DNA of 64,000 nucleotides from Psychrobacillus sp044762855 (GCF_044762855.1 NZ_JBIWFB010000001.1:1-64000), one strand, 5' to 3'. Shown: positions 43,474 through 52,665, counted from the stretch's first letter. A program made the numbers and translations. Notes: generated from the sequence alone by a model not told the origin.

Positions 43474-43951
43474 TTTGGGTATCCTCCTTTGAAATAGTTT
43501 CATTTTCTAAAGAGCTAGCGATATGAAGCAGAGTGGCTTGAAATTCATCAAATTGTTTTTCGGTAATTGTGTCCATAATGGACTCGATTGTTCGATGAAT
43601 GCTTCCTTTTTGTTGACTTATTTTGTCAAACAAGTTATTTCCTTTTTCACTGAGTATTAATTGCATTTCTCTTCGGTTGTCGGGAACAGGTTGTCTATGG
43701 AGCCATTCGGTTTGTACAAGTCCATCCACTGCCGTGCTTAAAGTACTTTTAGGTATTTGTAATACTTCTCCTAATTGTTTTTGCGTCATTTCTTTACGTG
43801 GCGCAATGGTCATTAGAACAGAATACTGTGGAATAGATAGTTCATTTTCTAGCGCGGTCTTATGTATAAACCGCATCATATTCCTATTTACACGCCAAAA
43901 AGTATGCAAGAATTTTGAAGATCTACTATCAGGGTGATTGTTACAATGCAC
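43466..43951 (-). CDS. MarR family transcriptional regulator
   Basis: 161 aa from a GTG at 43951, eight bases after GGAGTGAT; an ATG at 43984 falls inside the operator and has no ribosome site. MarR winged helix: LSIPQYSVLMTIAPRKEMTQKQLGEVLQIPKSTLSTAVDGLVQ, wing DNRREMQLILSEKG. It probably represses itself and the exporter through the GTTCAT-N2-ATGAAC site just ahead of it. The stop overlaps the first exporter gene. Confidence 0.9.
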   Translation of the reverse strand: MHCNNHPDSRSSKFLHTFWRVNRNMMRFIHKTALENELSIPQYSVLMTIAPRKEMTQKQLGEVLQIPKSTLSTAVDGLVQTEWLHRQPVPDNRREMQLILSEKGNNLFDKISQQKGSIHRTIESIMDTITEKQFDEFQATLLHIASSLENETISKEDTQND

Positions 43952-43978
43952 TGTTATCACTCCGTTCTTTTTAGGATA

Positions 43979-43992
43979 GTTCATTTATGAAC
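43979..43992. promoter_or_regulatory. Candidate MarR operator
   Basis: GTTCATTTATGAAC has six-bp perfect arms around a TT centre. It lies between the predicted promoter (44011-44039) and the marR ribosome site, where a bound repressor would block transcription. Confidence 0.65.
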
Positions 43993-44010
43993 AGTTTATT
44001 ATGCTTTATT

Positions 44011-44039
44011 AATTTACTCCTTCTTTTGGTGAATGTCAA
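44011..44039 (-). promoter_or_regulatory. SigA promoter of the marR-exporter operon
   Basis: Minus-strand TTGACA (44039-44034) and TAAATT (44016-44011) with a 17-bp spacer. Confidence 0.65.
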
Positions 44040-44040
44040 C

Positions 44041-44096
44041 TTTTTGTCCCTGTGCAACAAACAATTCTAAATTGTTTGTTGCACAGGGGCAAAAAA
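44041..44096. terminator. Very long hairpin, bidirectional terminator candidate
   Basis: An 18-bp perfect stem (CCCTGTGCAACAAACAAT) that extends to about 25 bp through TTTTTG/CAAAAA, with loop TCTAA. It separates yunC from the marR promoter. Confidence 0.75.
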
Positions 44097-44124
44097 GAGC
44101 TAGCCATACAAAGATGGCTAGCTC
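44091..44124 (-). terminator. Terminator of yunC
   Basis: An 11-bp stem GAGCTAGCCAT/ATGGCTAGCTC followed on the minus strand by six T, just after yunC. Confidence 0.88.
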
Positions 44125-44136
44125 GTCGGTTTTCTA

Positions 44137-44439
44137 TTAGATCATTTTCAAAAGTGCTTCTTTACCAATCATTCCCTTGGTGATTCCACGTTCTTCTGCT
44201 TCGAAAGTGATGGATTCCAGAGGTGCATTAAGAAGTTGTTCGATTGTTTTCACGCCTACAGCTCTTCCAGCCAGCACTTTCCGGTCTTTTAGTTTCTCAT
44301 TTAACAATGCAACATCCAGTGCCCCACACATGATATACCCATTGTCGTTCGATACGACAAGTAAATTTGTTTTTGGTAACTCGACAGAAATCGATAAAAA
44401 TATGTGTCCTTCGATATTGATAGGTTCCAAATTAATCAT
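44137..44439 (-). CDS. yunC: YunC family protein (DUF1805)
   Basis: 100 aa, the usual length of DUF1805 proteins. The conserved segments are LLVVSNDNGYIMCGALDVALLNEKL, AGRAVGVKTIEQLLNAPLESIT and ERGITKGMIGKEAL. YunC structure is known but function is not. Starts ATG after AAAGGAGG. Confidence 0.9.
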   Translation of the reverse strand: MINLEPINIEGHIFLSISVELPKTNLLVVSNDNGYIMCGALDVALLNEKLKDRKVLAGRAVGVKTIEQLLNAPLESITFEAEERGITKGMIGKEALLKMI

Positions 44440-44560
44440 CGGTTATCATTCCTCCTTTTCATCTATCTATAAGTTATGTAAGGGAAAGAAAAAGGGTTTC
44501 TTCTTGTTGAATAAGGGAAAGATATGTTTAAAGTGTATTAAGTTGAAGAGGTGTTTATTA

Positions 44561-45619
44561 GTGAATAAAATATTTGCTATTGTTGTCTTTGTAGGAGTTC
44601 CTTTCGTGCTTCTAGGAGCATTTTTGAATTGGTCTGCCATGATTATGTTTTTTCTTTGTTGTGTGAGTATTATTGGACTTTCCGGATACATTGGAAGGGC
44701 AACGGAAAGTTTGGCAATCGTAAGTGGTCCTAGAGTCGGAGGCTTGTTGAATGCGACTTTTGGTAATGCGGTTGAGCTTATTATTTCGATATTCACATTA
44801 AAAGCTGGGATGGTTGGGATCGTTTTAGCGTCGCTAACTGGGTCAGTTCTCGGTAACTTGTTACTTGTACTTGGATTGTCTTTCTTTGCTGGGGGTATAA
44901 AATTTAAGCGCCAAAAATTCAGTGTTCACAGCGCGAGATACAATTCAGGGTTGCTTATTTTTGCCGTTATTGTAGCGTTTGTTATTCCAGAAGTTTTTTC
45001 AATGACCATGAATACAGAGAAGACGTTGAGCTTAAGTATTGGGATTGCCATCATATTAATTGCTTTATATCTTGCGGGATTATTTTTCAAGCTTGTCACG
45101 CATCGAGGTGTATTCTCGTCTACAGATGAACTAGAAGCGGAAGCTGAAAAAGAAGTGCCGGAATGGACAAAAGGAAAATCTATTCTGATCCTTTTGTTGG
45201 CGACGGTAGTAGTCGCTTTCGTTTCAGAGCAATTAGTGCATACATTTGAAATGCTTGGGGCCAAGTTTGGTTGGAGCGAGTTGTTTATAGGTGTCATTAT
45301 TGTAGCAATTGTAGGGAATGCTGCTGAGCATGTTTCCGCTATTACGATGGCTGTCAAAAATAAAATGGATGTGTCGGTTGAAATTGCAGTTGGTTCTACA
45401 TTACAAGTGGCTATGTTTGTAGCACCGATACTTGTGCTTATTTCTTTATTCATGCCACAGTCGATGGCGCTCGTTTTCACTTGGCCGGAGCTTGTCGCGA
45501 TGGTTACTGCTGCACTTTTAGTTATTAATGTTTCCAATGATGGTGAATCGAACTGGTTTGAAGGGTTAACGCTGTTTGCTGCTTATTTGATCATGGGAAT
45601 AGGTTTTTATCTTCTTTAA
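44561..45619 (+). CDS. cax: Calcium/proton antiporter (CaCA family)
   Basis: 352 aa from a GTG at 44561 behind GAGGTG; the same frame runs open upstream through yunC antisense but without homology. Eleven membrane helices. Both alpha repeats are visible: GLLNATFGNAVELIISIFTLK near residue 65 and GVIIVAIVGNAAEHVSAITMA near 250, each with the GNAxE core that binds Ca2+. An acidic loop (DELEAEAEKEVPEW) joins the halves. Exports Ca2+ against H+, like B. subtilis YfkE. Confidence 0.92.
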   Translation: MNKIFAIVVFVGVPFVLLGAFLNWSAMIMFFLCCVSIIGLSGYIGRATESLAIVSGPRVGGLLNATFGNAVELIISIFTLKAGMVGIVLASLTGSVLGNLLLVLGLSFFAGGIKFKRQKFSVHSARYNSGLLIFAVIVAFVIPEVFSMTMNTEKTLSLSIGIAIILIALYLAGLFFKLVTHRGVFSSTDELEAEAEKEVPEWTKGKSILILLLATVVVAFVSEQLVHTFEMLGAKFGWSELFIGVIIVAIVGNAAEHVSAITMAVKNKMDVSVEIAVGSTLQVAMFVAPILVLISLFMPQSMALVFTWPELVAMVTAALLVINVSNDGESNWFEGLTLFAAYLIMGIGFYLL

Positions 45620-45702
45620 TTTTACAGGATGATAATGATAAGATAGAAAGTATATTATCTGAATGTTCAATAGATAAAACCATGACTTAGGGGGAATATG
45701 TA

Positions 45703-46641
45703 GTGCAAGAGACAAAACCAATCCAGTTAAACGAAAGAATGCATCTAATCGATGGGCATGATTTAGGGATCAAGGAACGAACGGGTATATATGTCATTCA
45801 AGAAGAGGAAATAACCATTGTAGAAACGAGCGCAAGTCCTTCTATCAAGCATGTAAAAGAAGGGTTAAAAGCTTTAGGAATTTCTTTAGATGAAGTTAAA
45901 TATATAATCGTTACACATATCCATTTAGATCATGCTGGAGGTGCGGGATTACTAATCCAGGAATGTCCGAACGCAAAAGTAGTAGTACATCCAAAAGGGG
46001 CAAGGCATTTAGCAGATCCGTCTAGACTTATAGCTGGTGCAAAGGCGGTATATGGTGATAAATTTTCGGCGCTATTTGAACCAATCCTTCCTATTGATGA
46101 GGATCGTCTTCTTGTGAAAGGGGAAGGGGATAAACTAACAATTGGTCCAAATTGCCAATTGGAGTTTTTAGATACACCTGGCCATGCCAACCATCATTTC
46201 AGCATTTATGATCCAATTAGTAACGGCATGTTCACAGGGGATACAGTTGGGGTACGTTATGAACAATTAATACCAGATGGAGTACAGTTATTTCTACCAT
46301 CGACTTCTCCAAATCAGTTCAATCCAGAGGCGATGCAAAGAGCGATTGACCGTTTTAAAGAAATGCAGCTTGATGCGATTTACTTTGGTCATTACGGGAT
46401 GGCAAAAGAACCGAATGAGGTATATCACCAAGTTTCTAATTGGTTGGAAATTTACGTAAATGAAGCGAAAAGAGTCTACGCAGAACAAAAAGGCTACGAA
46501 GTTCTTGCAGAGCGTTTAGAAAGTTTAGTGAGGGAACATCTAAGAGGGCAAGGTATTTCAGATGACCATGAGGTGTATAACATCTTACAGTTAGATATAG
46601 AAGTCAGTTCAATGGGATTGTTAGATTATTTGTCGAAATAA
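45703..46641 (+). CDS. MBL-fold metallohydrolase
   Basis: 312 aa, GTG start after AGGGGGAAT. The metal-binding motif THIHLDHAGG, then DTPGHANHH, GMFTGDTVG and the distal His in YFGHYGM show a complete two-metal site. No signal peptide. Many hydrolases share this fold, so the substrate is open. Followed by a strong terminator. Confidence 0.88.
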   Translation: MQETKPIQLNERMHLIDGHDLGIKERTGIYVIQEEEITIVETSASPSIKHVKEGLKALGISLDEVKYIIVTHIHLDHAGGAGLLIQECPNAKVVVHPKGARHLADPSRLIAGAKAVYGDKFSALFEPILPIDEDRLLVKGEGDKLTIGPNCQLEFLDTPGHANHHFSIYDPISNGMFTGDTVGVRYEQLIPDGVQLFLPSTSPNQFNPEAMQRAIDRFKEMQLDAIYFGHYGMAKEPNEVYHQVSNWLEIYVNEAKRVYAEQKGYEVLAERLESLVREHLRGQGISDDHEVYNILQLDIEVSSMGLLDYLSK

Positions 46642-46647
46642 ACTTAT

Positions 46648-46707
46648 AAAAGACCTGCTGTTCAAATATACACGGAAAGTGTGCATTTGAGGAGCGGGTC
46701 TTTTTTT
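46648..46707 (+). terminator. Terminator of the MBL hydrolase gene
   Basis: A bipartite hairpin (AAAGACCTGCT outer stem, CAAAT and ACAC inner stems) ending in seven T. Confidence 0.85.
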
Positions 46708-46723
46708 GCCTCGTATTAAAAAT

Positions 46724-46772
46724 TGTTACGGGTGTATTACGGGTGCCAGGCACCCGTAATACACCCGTAACA
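46724..46772. repeat. 49-bp perfect palindrome, GGTGCC-type element copy 1
   Basis: Two 24-bp arms are perfectly complementary around a single central A. The central part ATTACGGGTGCC is shared with copy 2 at 50424-50472, but the outer arms differ. It lies after a complete terminator, so it is not needed for termination. Confidence 0.85.
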
Positions 46773-46929
46773 TTTCTATAAGAGTTTATAAATATATTTG
46801 ATAATAAAAATGAATCTTTCAGAATACACTTTATGAAAGGGGTTAACTTGTCTTATTCAAATATAGGACAAGTGTTTAATAGATTCCTTCGCACGCCTAT
46901 TTATAGGGAAAAATAAAGGGGGAAGAGCG

Positions 46930-47712
46930 TTGAAGAAGTACTTTGTTTTATTTGTTATAACTTTTTTTGTCATTAGTATGGTGGCAGGTTGTAGTTCCGG
47001 GGGTGGGGAAGTGTGGAAACGTATTGAAAAAACTAAAGTCTTAAATGTTGCCTTTGAAGGCACATATCCACCTTTTAACTTTATGAATGATAGTAATGAA
47101 TTTCAGGGTTTTGACGTAGATATCTCCAATGAAATTGCTAAGAGATTAGGTGTGGAAGCTAATTTTATCGCGACAAAATGGGATGGTTTAATAGGAGGTT
47201 TAAAGGCTAATAAATTCGATATCATTATTGGTCAGATGACTGTAACGGAAGAACGGAAAAAGAGTGTTGATTTTACTGACCCTTATGTTGTAACAGGGTC
47301 TGTTTTAGTAACGCGCGAGGAAACGAATGATATTTCTAAGCTTGAAGATATAAAAGGAAAAAAAGTTGGCGTAGGCGGGGGAACAACTTTTGAAGAGGTT
47401 GCAAATAGTGTAGATGGTGCAGAAGTTAAACTATATAAATCAGTAAGTGATTACCTTGAAGATCTTAAGAATGAACGATTAGATGTCATTATTAATGATC
47501 AGCTATTAATAAGTTACAACATTAAAGAAAATAATCTCCCGATAAAAATTGCAAGCGATATTGTCAATAAAGACGAAATTGGAATGGCTATTAATAAAGG
47601 CAACGAAGATTTTGTTAAGAAGGTAAATACAGCGTTAAGCGACATGAAAGCAGATGGGACGTATAACGAAATTTATAAAAAATGGTTTGGTACTGATCCA
47701 ATAGAAAACTAA
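46930..47712 (+). CDS. Amino-acid ABC transporter substrate-binding lipoprotein
   Basis: 260 aa, TTG start after GGGGGAAGA. Lipobox MVAGC near residue 20. SBP family 3 features: VLNVAFEGTYPPFNFMND, FQGFDVDISNEIAKRLG, DIIIGQMTVTEERKKSVDFTDPY and the interlobe KKVGVGGGTTFEEV. It binds an amino acid (a polar or basic one is likely from the family). First gene of a four-gene operon with a dehydrogenase, permease and ATPase. Confidence 0.92.
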   Translation: MKKYFVLFVITFFVISMVAGCSSGGGEVWKRIEKTKVLNVAFEGTYPPFNFMNDSNEFQGFDVDISNEIAKRLGVEANFIATKWDGLIGGLKANKFDIIIGQMTVTEERKKSVDFTDPYVVTGSVLVTREETNDISKLEDIKGKKVGVGGGTTFEEVANSVDGAEVKLYKSVSDYLEDLKNERLDVIINDQLLISYNIKENNLPIKIASDIVNKDEIGMAINKGNEDFVKKVNTALSDMKADGTYNEIYKKWFGTDPIEN

Positions 47713-47758
47713 TGATACGCGGAAATAATCTAAAAAGGATAAAGGGAGGAAATATAAT

Positions 47759-48913
47759 TTGCATATCGTTGTATTAGGAACAGGCATGATTGGAACGACT
47801 GTAGTTAGTGAAGTTGCTAAATTTAATGAAATTGATGTGATTACTGCTGTTGATGTAAGACAACAAAGTATTGATAAATGTTTGGAAATCGCAAATAACC
47901 CTAAAGTGGTTGGACAAGTAGCGTCATTAGAGACGGAAGAAGATATTGCCAAAGTACTCAAAGGGGCGGATGTAGCGGTTGCTTGTCTCCCACATTCCTT
48001 AAGTCTCGTCGCCATAAAAGCCGCAATCGAATCAAAATGCCATTTAGTAGATCTTGTTGGATCAAAGTTCAGTGAAAAAATAGCCTTGTATAAAGAAGCA
48101 CAAGAAGCAGGGGTATTGATAATACCTGGATGTGGGGTTGCACCGGGAATAACCAACTTCTTAGCGGCGCAAGGGATTGAAATGTTAGAGGAAGCAGAGG
48201 AAGCGGTAATGATTTGCGGAGGGATTCCTAGACATCCTGTTCCTCCCCTTTGGTATCAGGTCGTTTTCCGACTCGAGAGTGTGTTAGGACTTTATACAAA
48301 GCCAGCAGTAGCAGTGGAAAATGGAGAACTAGTAGAGTTGCCTCCTTTATCGGGATTAGAAAAAATCACTTTTCCGGAGCCAGTAGGTAACTGCGAGGCT
48401 GTAATTACAGATGCACATAGCACTGCGTACATTTTAAAAGATAAAGTGAAAAACTTATATGAAAAAACAGTACGATATCCAGGACACTGGGAGAAAATGA
48501 ATGTATTAGGGGAACTAGGATTTCTCGACGATCAACCTACTAAGGTAGGGGAAATCACAACAACTCCACGAGCATTTGCAGAAAAAATTCTTGCACCTAA
48601 AATGATTGGTGCTTCTAATGAAGACATCACGGTGCTTCGGGTGGAAGTAAGTGGAATGAAAGAAGGGAAATCAACCAAACATATTTGGGAAATGGTTGAT
48701 TTATACGATCATGAGCGTCGAATCACTTCTATGGCTAAAACAACTGCGATTCCGGCTGCGATAACAGCTAAGTGGATCGCAACCAACAAAATTACTGAGA
48801 CAGGTGTCGTTCCCATAGAAAGCATTATTATTAGGGAGAGATTCCAACCATTTGTAGAGGAGTTAAATAGATTAGGAGTAAATATTAACTATAAAGAAGA
48901 AGCTTTAGTATGA
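47759..48913 (+). CDS. Saccharopine dehydrogenase-family protein, lysine 6-dehydrogenase-like
   Basis: 384 aa, TTG start eight bases after GGGAGGA. An N-terminal Rossmann fold VVLGTGMIGTTVVSEVAKF and a saccharopine-dehydrogenase C-terminal domain (LIIPGCGVAPGITNFLA, IPRHPVPPLWYQVVF, VRYPGHWEKMNVLGELGF). Length and layout resemble lysine 6-dehydrogenase, which oxidises L-lysine to allysine with NAD+. Its place between the binding protein and permease genes of an amino-acid ABC system suggests that the imported amino acid is its substrate. Confidence 0.82.
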   Translation: MHIVVLGTGMIGTTVVSEVAKFNEIDVITAVDVRQQSIDKCLEIANNPKVVGQVASLETEEDIAKVLKGADVAVACLPHSLSLVAIKAAIESKCHLVDLVGSKFSEKIALYKEAQEAGVLIIPGCGVAPGITNFLAAQGIEMLEEAEEAVMICGGIPRHPVPPLWYQVVFRLESVLGLYTKPAVAVENGELVELPPLSGLEKITFPEPVGNCEAVITDAHSTAYILKDKVKNLYEKTVRYPGHWEKMNVLGELGFLDDQPTKVGEITTTPRAFAEKILAPKMIGASNEDITVLRVEVSGMKEGKSTKHIWEMVDLYDHERRITSMAKTTAIPAAITAKWIATNKITETGVVPIESIIIRERFQPFVEELNRLGVNINYKEEALV

Positions 48914-48957
48914 ATAGACAATTAATTATGTAATTAGTCTAAAGAGGAGGAGGATGT

Positions 48958-49614
48958 ATGGACTTCACTATCATTATTGATTCATTGCCATCCCTACTTA
49001 AAGCAACTTTAATGACTATTTCTTTAGCAGGAATCTCCATTGTAATCGCGCTTGTAATTGGTTTTTTCACTGCAATAATAAGAATAGTAAAAGTGAGAGT
49101 TTTAAATAGAATTGCTACCATATATGTTTCCATTATTCGTGGAACCCCGTTATTAGTACAAATTTTCGTCATTTACTATGGTTTACCTCAAATAGGCATT
49201 TCTTTAGATCCTATCTCTTCAGGAATACTTGCTTTAAGTTTAAATGCAGGGGCGTATCTTTCTGAATCTTTTCGAGCATCCATACTTGCTGTAGATAATG
49301 GACAAATGGAAGCATCTTTATCAATGGGAATGACCTATTCACAAGCTTTAAGGCGAATCATTTTGCCTCAAAGTCTTCGAATTGCTATTCCTACATTGTC
49401 CAATTCATTTATTGTGCTTATTAAAGATACCTCATTAGTTTCTGTAATCACCGTAACGGAGCTATTACAAATGTCTAGTTTGATAATTGCCAAAACATTT
49501 GAACCACTGACGATCTATTTAATAGCCGCCGCTATATATTGGGTATTGATAACTTTCTTTACAACTATATTAGATAAATTAGAAGTGAGAACTTCCAAAT
49601 ACTTGGTTCGATAA
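48958..49614 (+). CDS. Amino-acid ABC transporter permease
   Basis: 218 aa, about five membrane helices, HisM-type. N-terminal LLKATLMTISLAGISIVIALVIG, IIRGTPLLVQIFVIYYGLP and the EAA loop EASLSMGMTYSQALRRIILPQSLRIAIPTLSN are present. ATG after GAGGAGGA. Confidence 0.94.
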   Translation: MDFTIIIDSLPSLLKATLMTISLAGISIVIALVIGFFTAIIRIVKVRVLNRIATIYVSIIRGTPLLVQIFVIYYGLPQIGISLDPISSGILALSLNAGAYLSESFRASILAVDNGQMEASLSMGMTYSQALRRIILPQSLRIAIPTLSNSFIVLIKDTSLVSVITVTELLQMSSLIIAKTFEPLTIYLIAAAIYWVLITFFTTILDKLEVRTSKYLVR

Positions 49615-49650
49615 GTACTCTATTTGAAATAAGAATGAAAGGAGTCGGCC

Positions 49651-50400
49651 ATGGGGATTATTCAAGTCAATAATTTAAAAAAGAACTTTGGCTCAAATGA
49701 AGTATTAAAAGGAATCGACCTCACTATTGCTAAAAGTGAAGTAGTCGTCATAATGGGACCAAGTGGCTCTGGGAAGTCAACTTTACTACGGTGTTTAAAT
49801 TTTTTAGAGGAGCCATCAGGCGGAATCATTAAAATTGGTGAGTTTCAAGTAGATGCTGAAAAGAAAATAGATAGTAAACGAAAAAAAGTAATTAGAGAGT
49901 TAAGGAAGATAACAGGTTTTGTCTTTCAATCATTCAATCTATTTCCGCATAAAACAGCTTTGGAGAATGTAATGGAAGGACCTATTATTATTCACGGGAC
50001 TCAGTTGGATGAGGCTCGAAAGATTGCAGAAAATCTTCTTATAAAAGTTGGTCTTGGGGATCGTTGTGATCATTATCCGGCTCAATTGTCAGGCGGTCAA
50101 CAACAACGAGTAGCGATAGCTAGGTCACTTGCGTTAAATCCGGTGGTGATGCTTTATGATGAGCCAACCTCGGCTCTAGATCCTGAACTTGTCAAAGAAG
50201 TTTTACAGGTTATCAAAGATTTAGCTAAAGAAGGAATGACAATGATTATAGTTACGCATGAGATGAATTTTGCTAAAGAGGTTGCGGACAGAGTCATTTT
50301 TATGGACAATGGCGTAATTGTAGAGCAAGGTACATCAGAAGAAATTTTTCATAAGCCAAAGGAAGCAAGGACAAGACAATTTTTGTCGATAGTCGAATAA
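49651..50400 (+). CDS. Amino-acid ABC transporter ATP-binding protein
   Basis: 249 aa. Walker A GPSGSGKSTLLRC, Q-loop QSFNLFPH, signature LSGGQQQRVAIARSL, Walker B MLYDEPTSALDPE and switch THEMNFAKEVADRV are those of the polar amino-acid uptake (GlnQ/HisP) family. Last gene of the operon; a palindromic element that can serve as terminator follows. Confidence 0.95.
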   Translation: MGIIQVNNLKKNFGSNEVLKGIDLTIAKSEVVVIMGPSGSGKSTLLRCLNFLEEPSGGIIKIGEFQVDAEKKIDSKRKKVIRELRKITGFVFQSFNLFPHKTALENVMEGPIIIHGTQLDEARKIAENLLIKVGLGDRCDHYPAQLSGGQQQRVAIARSLALNPVVMLYDEPTSALDPELVKEVLQVIKDLAKEGMTMIIVTHEMNFAKEVADRVIFMDNGVIVEQGTSEEIFHKPKEARTRQFLSIVE

Positions 50401-50423
50401 GCATGATAAAAGTATAGGAAGTT

Positions 50424-50472
50424 AAAGGGGTAATTATTACAGGTGCCAGGCACCCGTAATAATTACCCCTTT
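50424..50472. repeat. 49-bp palindrome, GGTGCC-type element copy 2
   Basis: Two 24-bp arms with one mismatch around a central A. The core GGTGCCAGGCACC and TTAC flank match copy 1, while the outer arm AAAGGGGTAATT is unrelated to copy 1 yet still self-complementary. The CCCCTTTTATT end allows it to act as a terminator of the ABC operon. Confidence 0.85.
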
Positions 50473-50625
50473 TATTGGAATTTGAATAAGAAATTCAAAG
50501 TTAACACAAGGTTAAAGTACTTGGATGAATTACTTCTTTTATAAGTACCGAAACGGTTAGCATTTGTATTTCGTTAAAAACAGTTTTACACTTATTACAT
50601 AGTACATATAGAAAGGAGATACGTG

Positions 50626-52665
50626 ATGGAATTTTTAATGATTATCTTACTTTTGCTAGCCATCATTGGGCTTTCTAATTTTATCAATCATTTTTTGCCA
50701 TACATACCTGTCCCACTTATTCAAATCGCACTTGGCGTCTTACTTGCAGCATTACCGCTAGGCATACATATGCCCATGGAGCCAGAACTATTTTTCATCC
50801 TATTCATTGCGCCATTATTATTTTATGATGGAAAAAACGTTTCAAGACACGAACTTTGGAAATTAAAGAAGCCAATTTTATTATTGGCGCTTGGACTCGT
50901 GTTTTTAACGGTCGTTGTCATTGGATATTTAATCCATTGGCTTATCCCTTCCATTCCAATATCTGCAGCGTTTGCACTTGCCGCAATTTTATCTCCTACA
51001 GATGTTGTAGCGGTAGGAGCAATTTCGAGTAGGGTGAAGATGCCAAAGACAATTATGCATATACTTGAAGGCGAGGGGCTGATGAATGATGCCTCCGGAT
51101 TAGTTGCTTTTAAATTTGCTGTAGCGGCAACTGTTACAGGTGTATTTTCACTTGCAGAAGCTAGTTGGAGTTTTATATTGATTGCACTTGGAGGATTTTT
51201 GGGAGGAGCATTACTTGCTTATTTCATCATACGACTGAAATTATTAATCCGTCGATTAGGTATGGAAGATGTAACACTACATATGCTTATCCAGTTATTA
51301 ACTCCCTTTATCATTTTTTATATAATTGAACATTTTCACCTTTCTGGGATTTTATCTGTTGTTGCTGCCGGTATTGTTCATGCCATTTATCGAGATCGGG
51401 AGCAGTCACCGAATGTTCAATTGCAAGTTGTTTCGAAGAGTACATGGACAATACTTATTTATATTTTGAATGGGCTTGTATTTGTGCTGTTAGGTTTACA
51501 AATTCCAAGTGTTTCCCAAGAGATTATAGAAAGTCCGTTGTTTAATAACTTTGAAGTGATTACTTATATACTGATCATTACCGCCTCGCTTTTGGCATTA
51601 CGTTTCCTGTGGATTTTTGCAGGATGGTGGGGAGGATGGCTACTGAAAATGGAAAGACTCCCCAAGCCATCGATGCGATATATAAGCATTACGACGATCT
51701 CAGGGGTGCGAGGTGCAGTGACACTTGCAGGTGCGTTTACAATCCCTTTCTTTTTAGCAAATGGAGATGTGTTCCCTGAGCGTTCTTTAATTATTTTTAT
51801 CGCAGCGGGTGTCATTTTAGTAACACTTGTTTTAGCTAGTATTTTCCTTCCAATTATTGCGAAAACGGAAAAAGGAAGTACGGAAGAGTTAAAAGAAGAA
51901 ATGGAAAGAAAGGCGATACTTAGTTCGATGGATGCAGCGATTCGAACGATGCGTGAGCTGACTACAGATAAAAATCGAGAAGCGGCCGTTTCGATTATTG
52001 CTCATTATAATCAAATTCGAAATCACTTCGTTAACGTAACGGAAGAAGAAAGTGCTCGAAAGAAGGAAATGGAAACCGAAACTCGCTTGAAAGCATTAGA
52101 AGTAGAAATACATTATATTGAAAAGCTACAAACAAATGAACAAATTGACCGAGAGTCGCTGTATTTATTAGAAGAGCATATTCATCGGATGCGCGTTGCT
52201 GTAACGAACCATTTACAATATCGAGGGTTATTCATTTGGACAATTGTAAAGCGAGGAATTTTGAATATAGCAAGCTTGTTCAAGTCGAGAAAGCATAGCT
52301 CCTTGAAAGCTCGTTTTGAGAAAAAGAAAAAAGTGGCAAGGATTAAAATGGAAATGGCGCAAGAAGCAATCACATATTTGAGAGAATCGATGACTCCTGA
52401 AAATGAGGGCATTAATGTATTAATCATTGGAGAGTACAATGATATGATCATGAAATTTAAGTTAGCACGAAAAGGTGCAGACTCAAGTCGATATATTCGA
52501 GAACAACGAGAGTTGAGAGATAAAGCCTTTCAAGCTGAGCGAGATGAGATTCAAAGCCTATATGAAACAGGCGAAGTTTCCATGGATATTATGAGAAAAA
52601 TTCGCCGACAGATTAATATTAGGGAAGCATATTGGATGGAAGAAAACAGTGTGCAATCCCATTAA
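50626..52665 (+). CDS. Na+/H+ antiporter, CPA1 (NhaP) family
   Basis: About 679 aa (a GTG just upstream at 50623 is an equal start choice; GAAAGGAGAT precedes). Twelve or more membrane helices with the CPA1 core: APLLFYDGKNVSRHELW, LSPTDVVAVGAISSRVKMP (ND-type site, helix 5 region) and LEGEGLMNDASGLVAFKFAV; also TTISGVRGAVTLAGAFTIP. A cytoplasmic C-terminal tail of about 260 residues is charged and helical, probably regulatory. Exports Na+ (or K+) in exchange for protons. Confidence 0.94.
   Translation: MEFLMIILLLLAIIGLSNFINHFLPYIPVPLIQIALGVLLAALPLGIHMPMEPELFFILFIAPLLFYDGKNVSRHELWKLKKPILLLALGLVFLTVVVIGYLIHWLIPSIPISAAFALAAILSPTDVVAVGAISSRVKMPKTIMHILEGEGLMNDASGLVAFKFAVAATVTGVFSLAEASWSFILIALGGFLGGALLAYFIIRLKLLIRRLGMEDVTLHMLIQLLTPFIIFYIIEHFHLSGILSVVAAGIVHAIYRDREQSPNVQLQVVSKSTWTILIYILNGLVFVLLGLQIPSVSQEIIESPLFNNFEVITYILIITASLLALRFLWIFAGWWGGWLLKMERLPKPSMRYISITTISGVRGAVTLAGAFTIPFFLANGDVFPERSLIIFIAAGVILVTLVLASIFLPIIAKTEKGSTEELKEEMERKAILSSMDAAIRTMRELTTDKNREAAVSIIAHYNQIRNHFVNVTEEESARKKEMETETRLKALEVEIHYIEKLQTNEQIDRESLYLLEEHIHRMRVAVTNHLQYRGLFIWTIVKRGILNIASLFKSRKHSSLKARFEKKKKVARIKMEMAQEAITYLRESMTPENEGINVLIIGEYNDMIMKFKLARKGADSSRYIREQRELRDKAFQAERDEIQSLYETGEVSMDIMRKIRRQINIREAYWMEENSVQSH

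Noticed and set aside
44177..44560. Longer antiporter reading frame that starts inside yunC antisense
   Set aside because: The extra 128 residues have no family similarity and the GTG at 44561 has a good ribosome site.
44926..45537. 203-aa minus-strand frame in the antiporter gene
   Set aside because: Antisense shadow of a well-supported membrane transporter; Thr/Ser-rich composition typical of such shadows.
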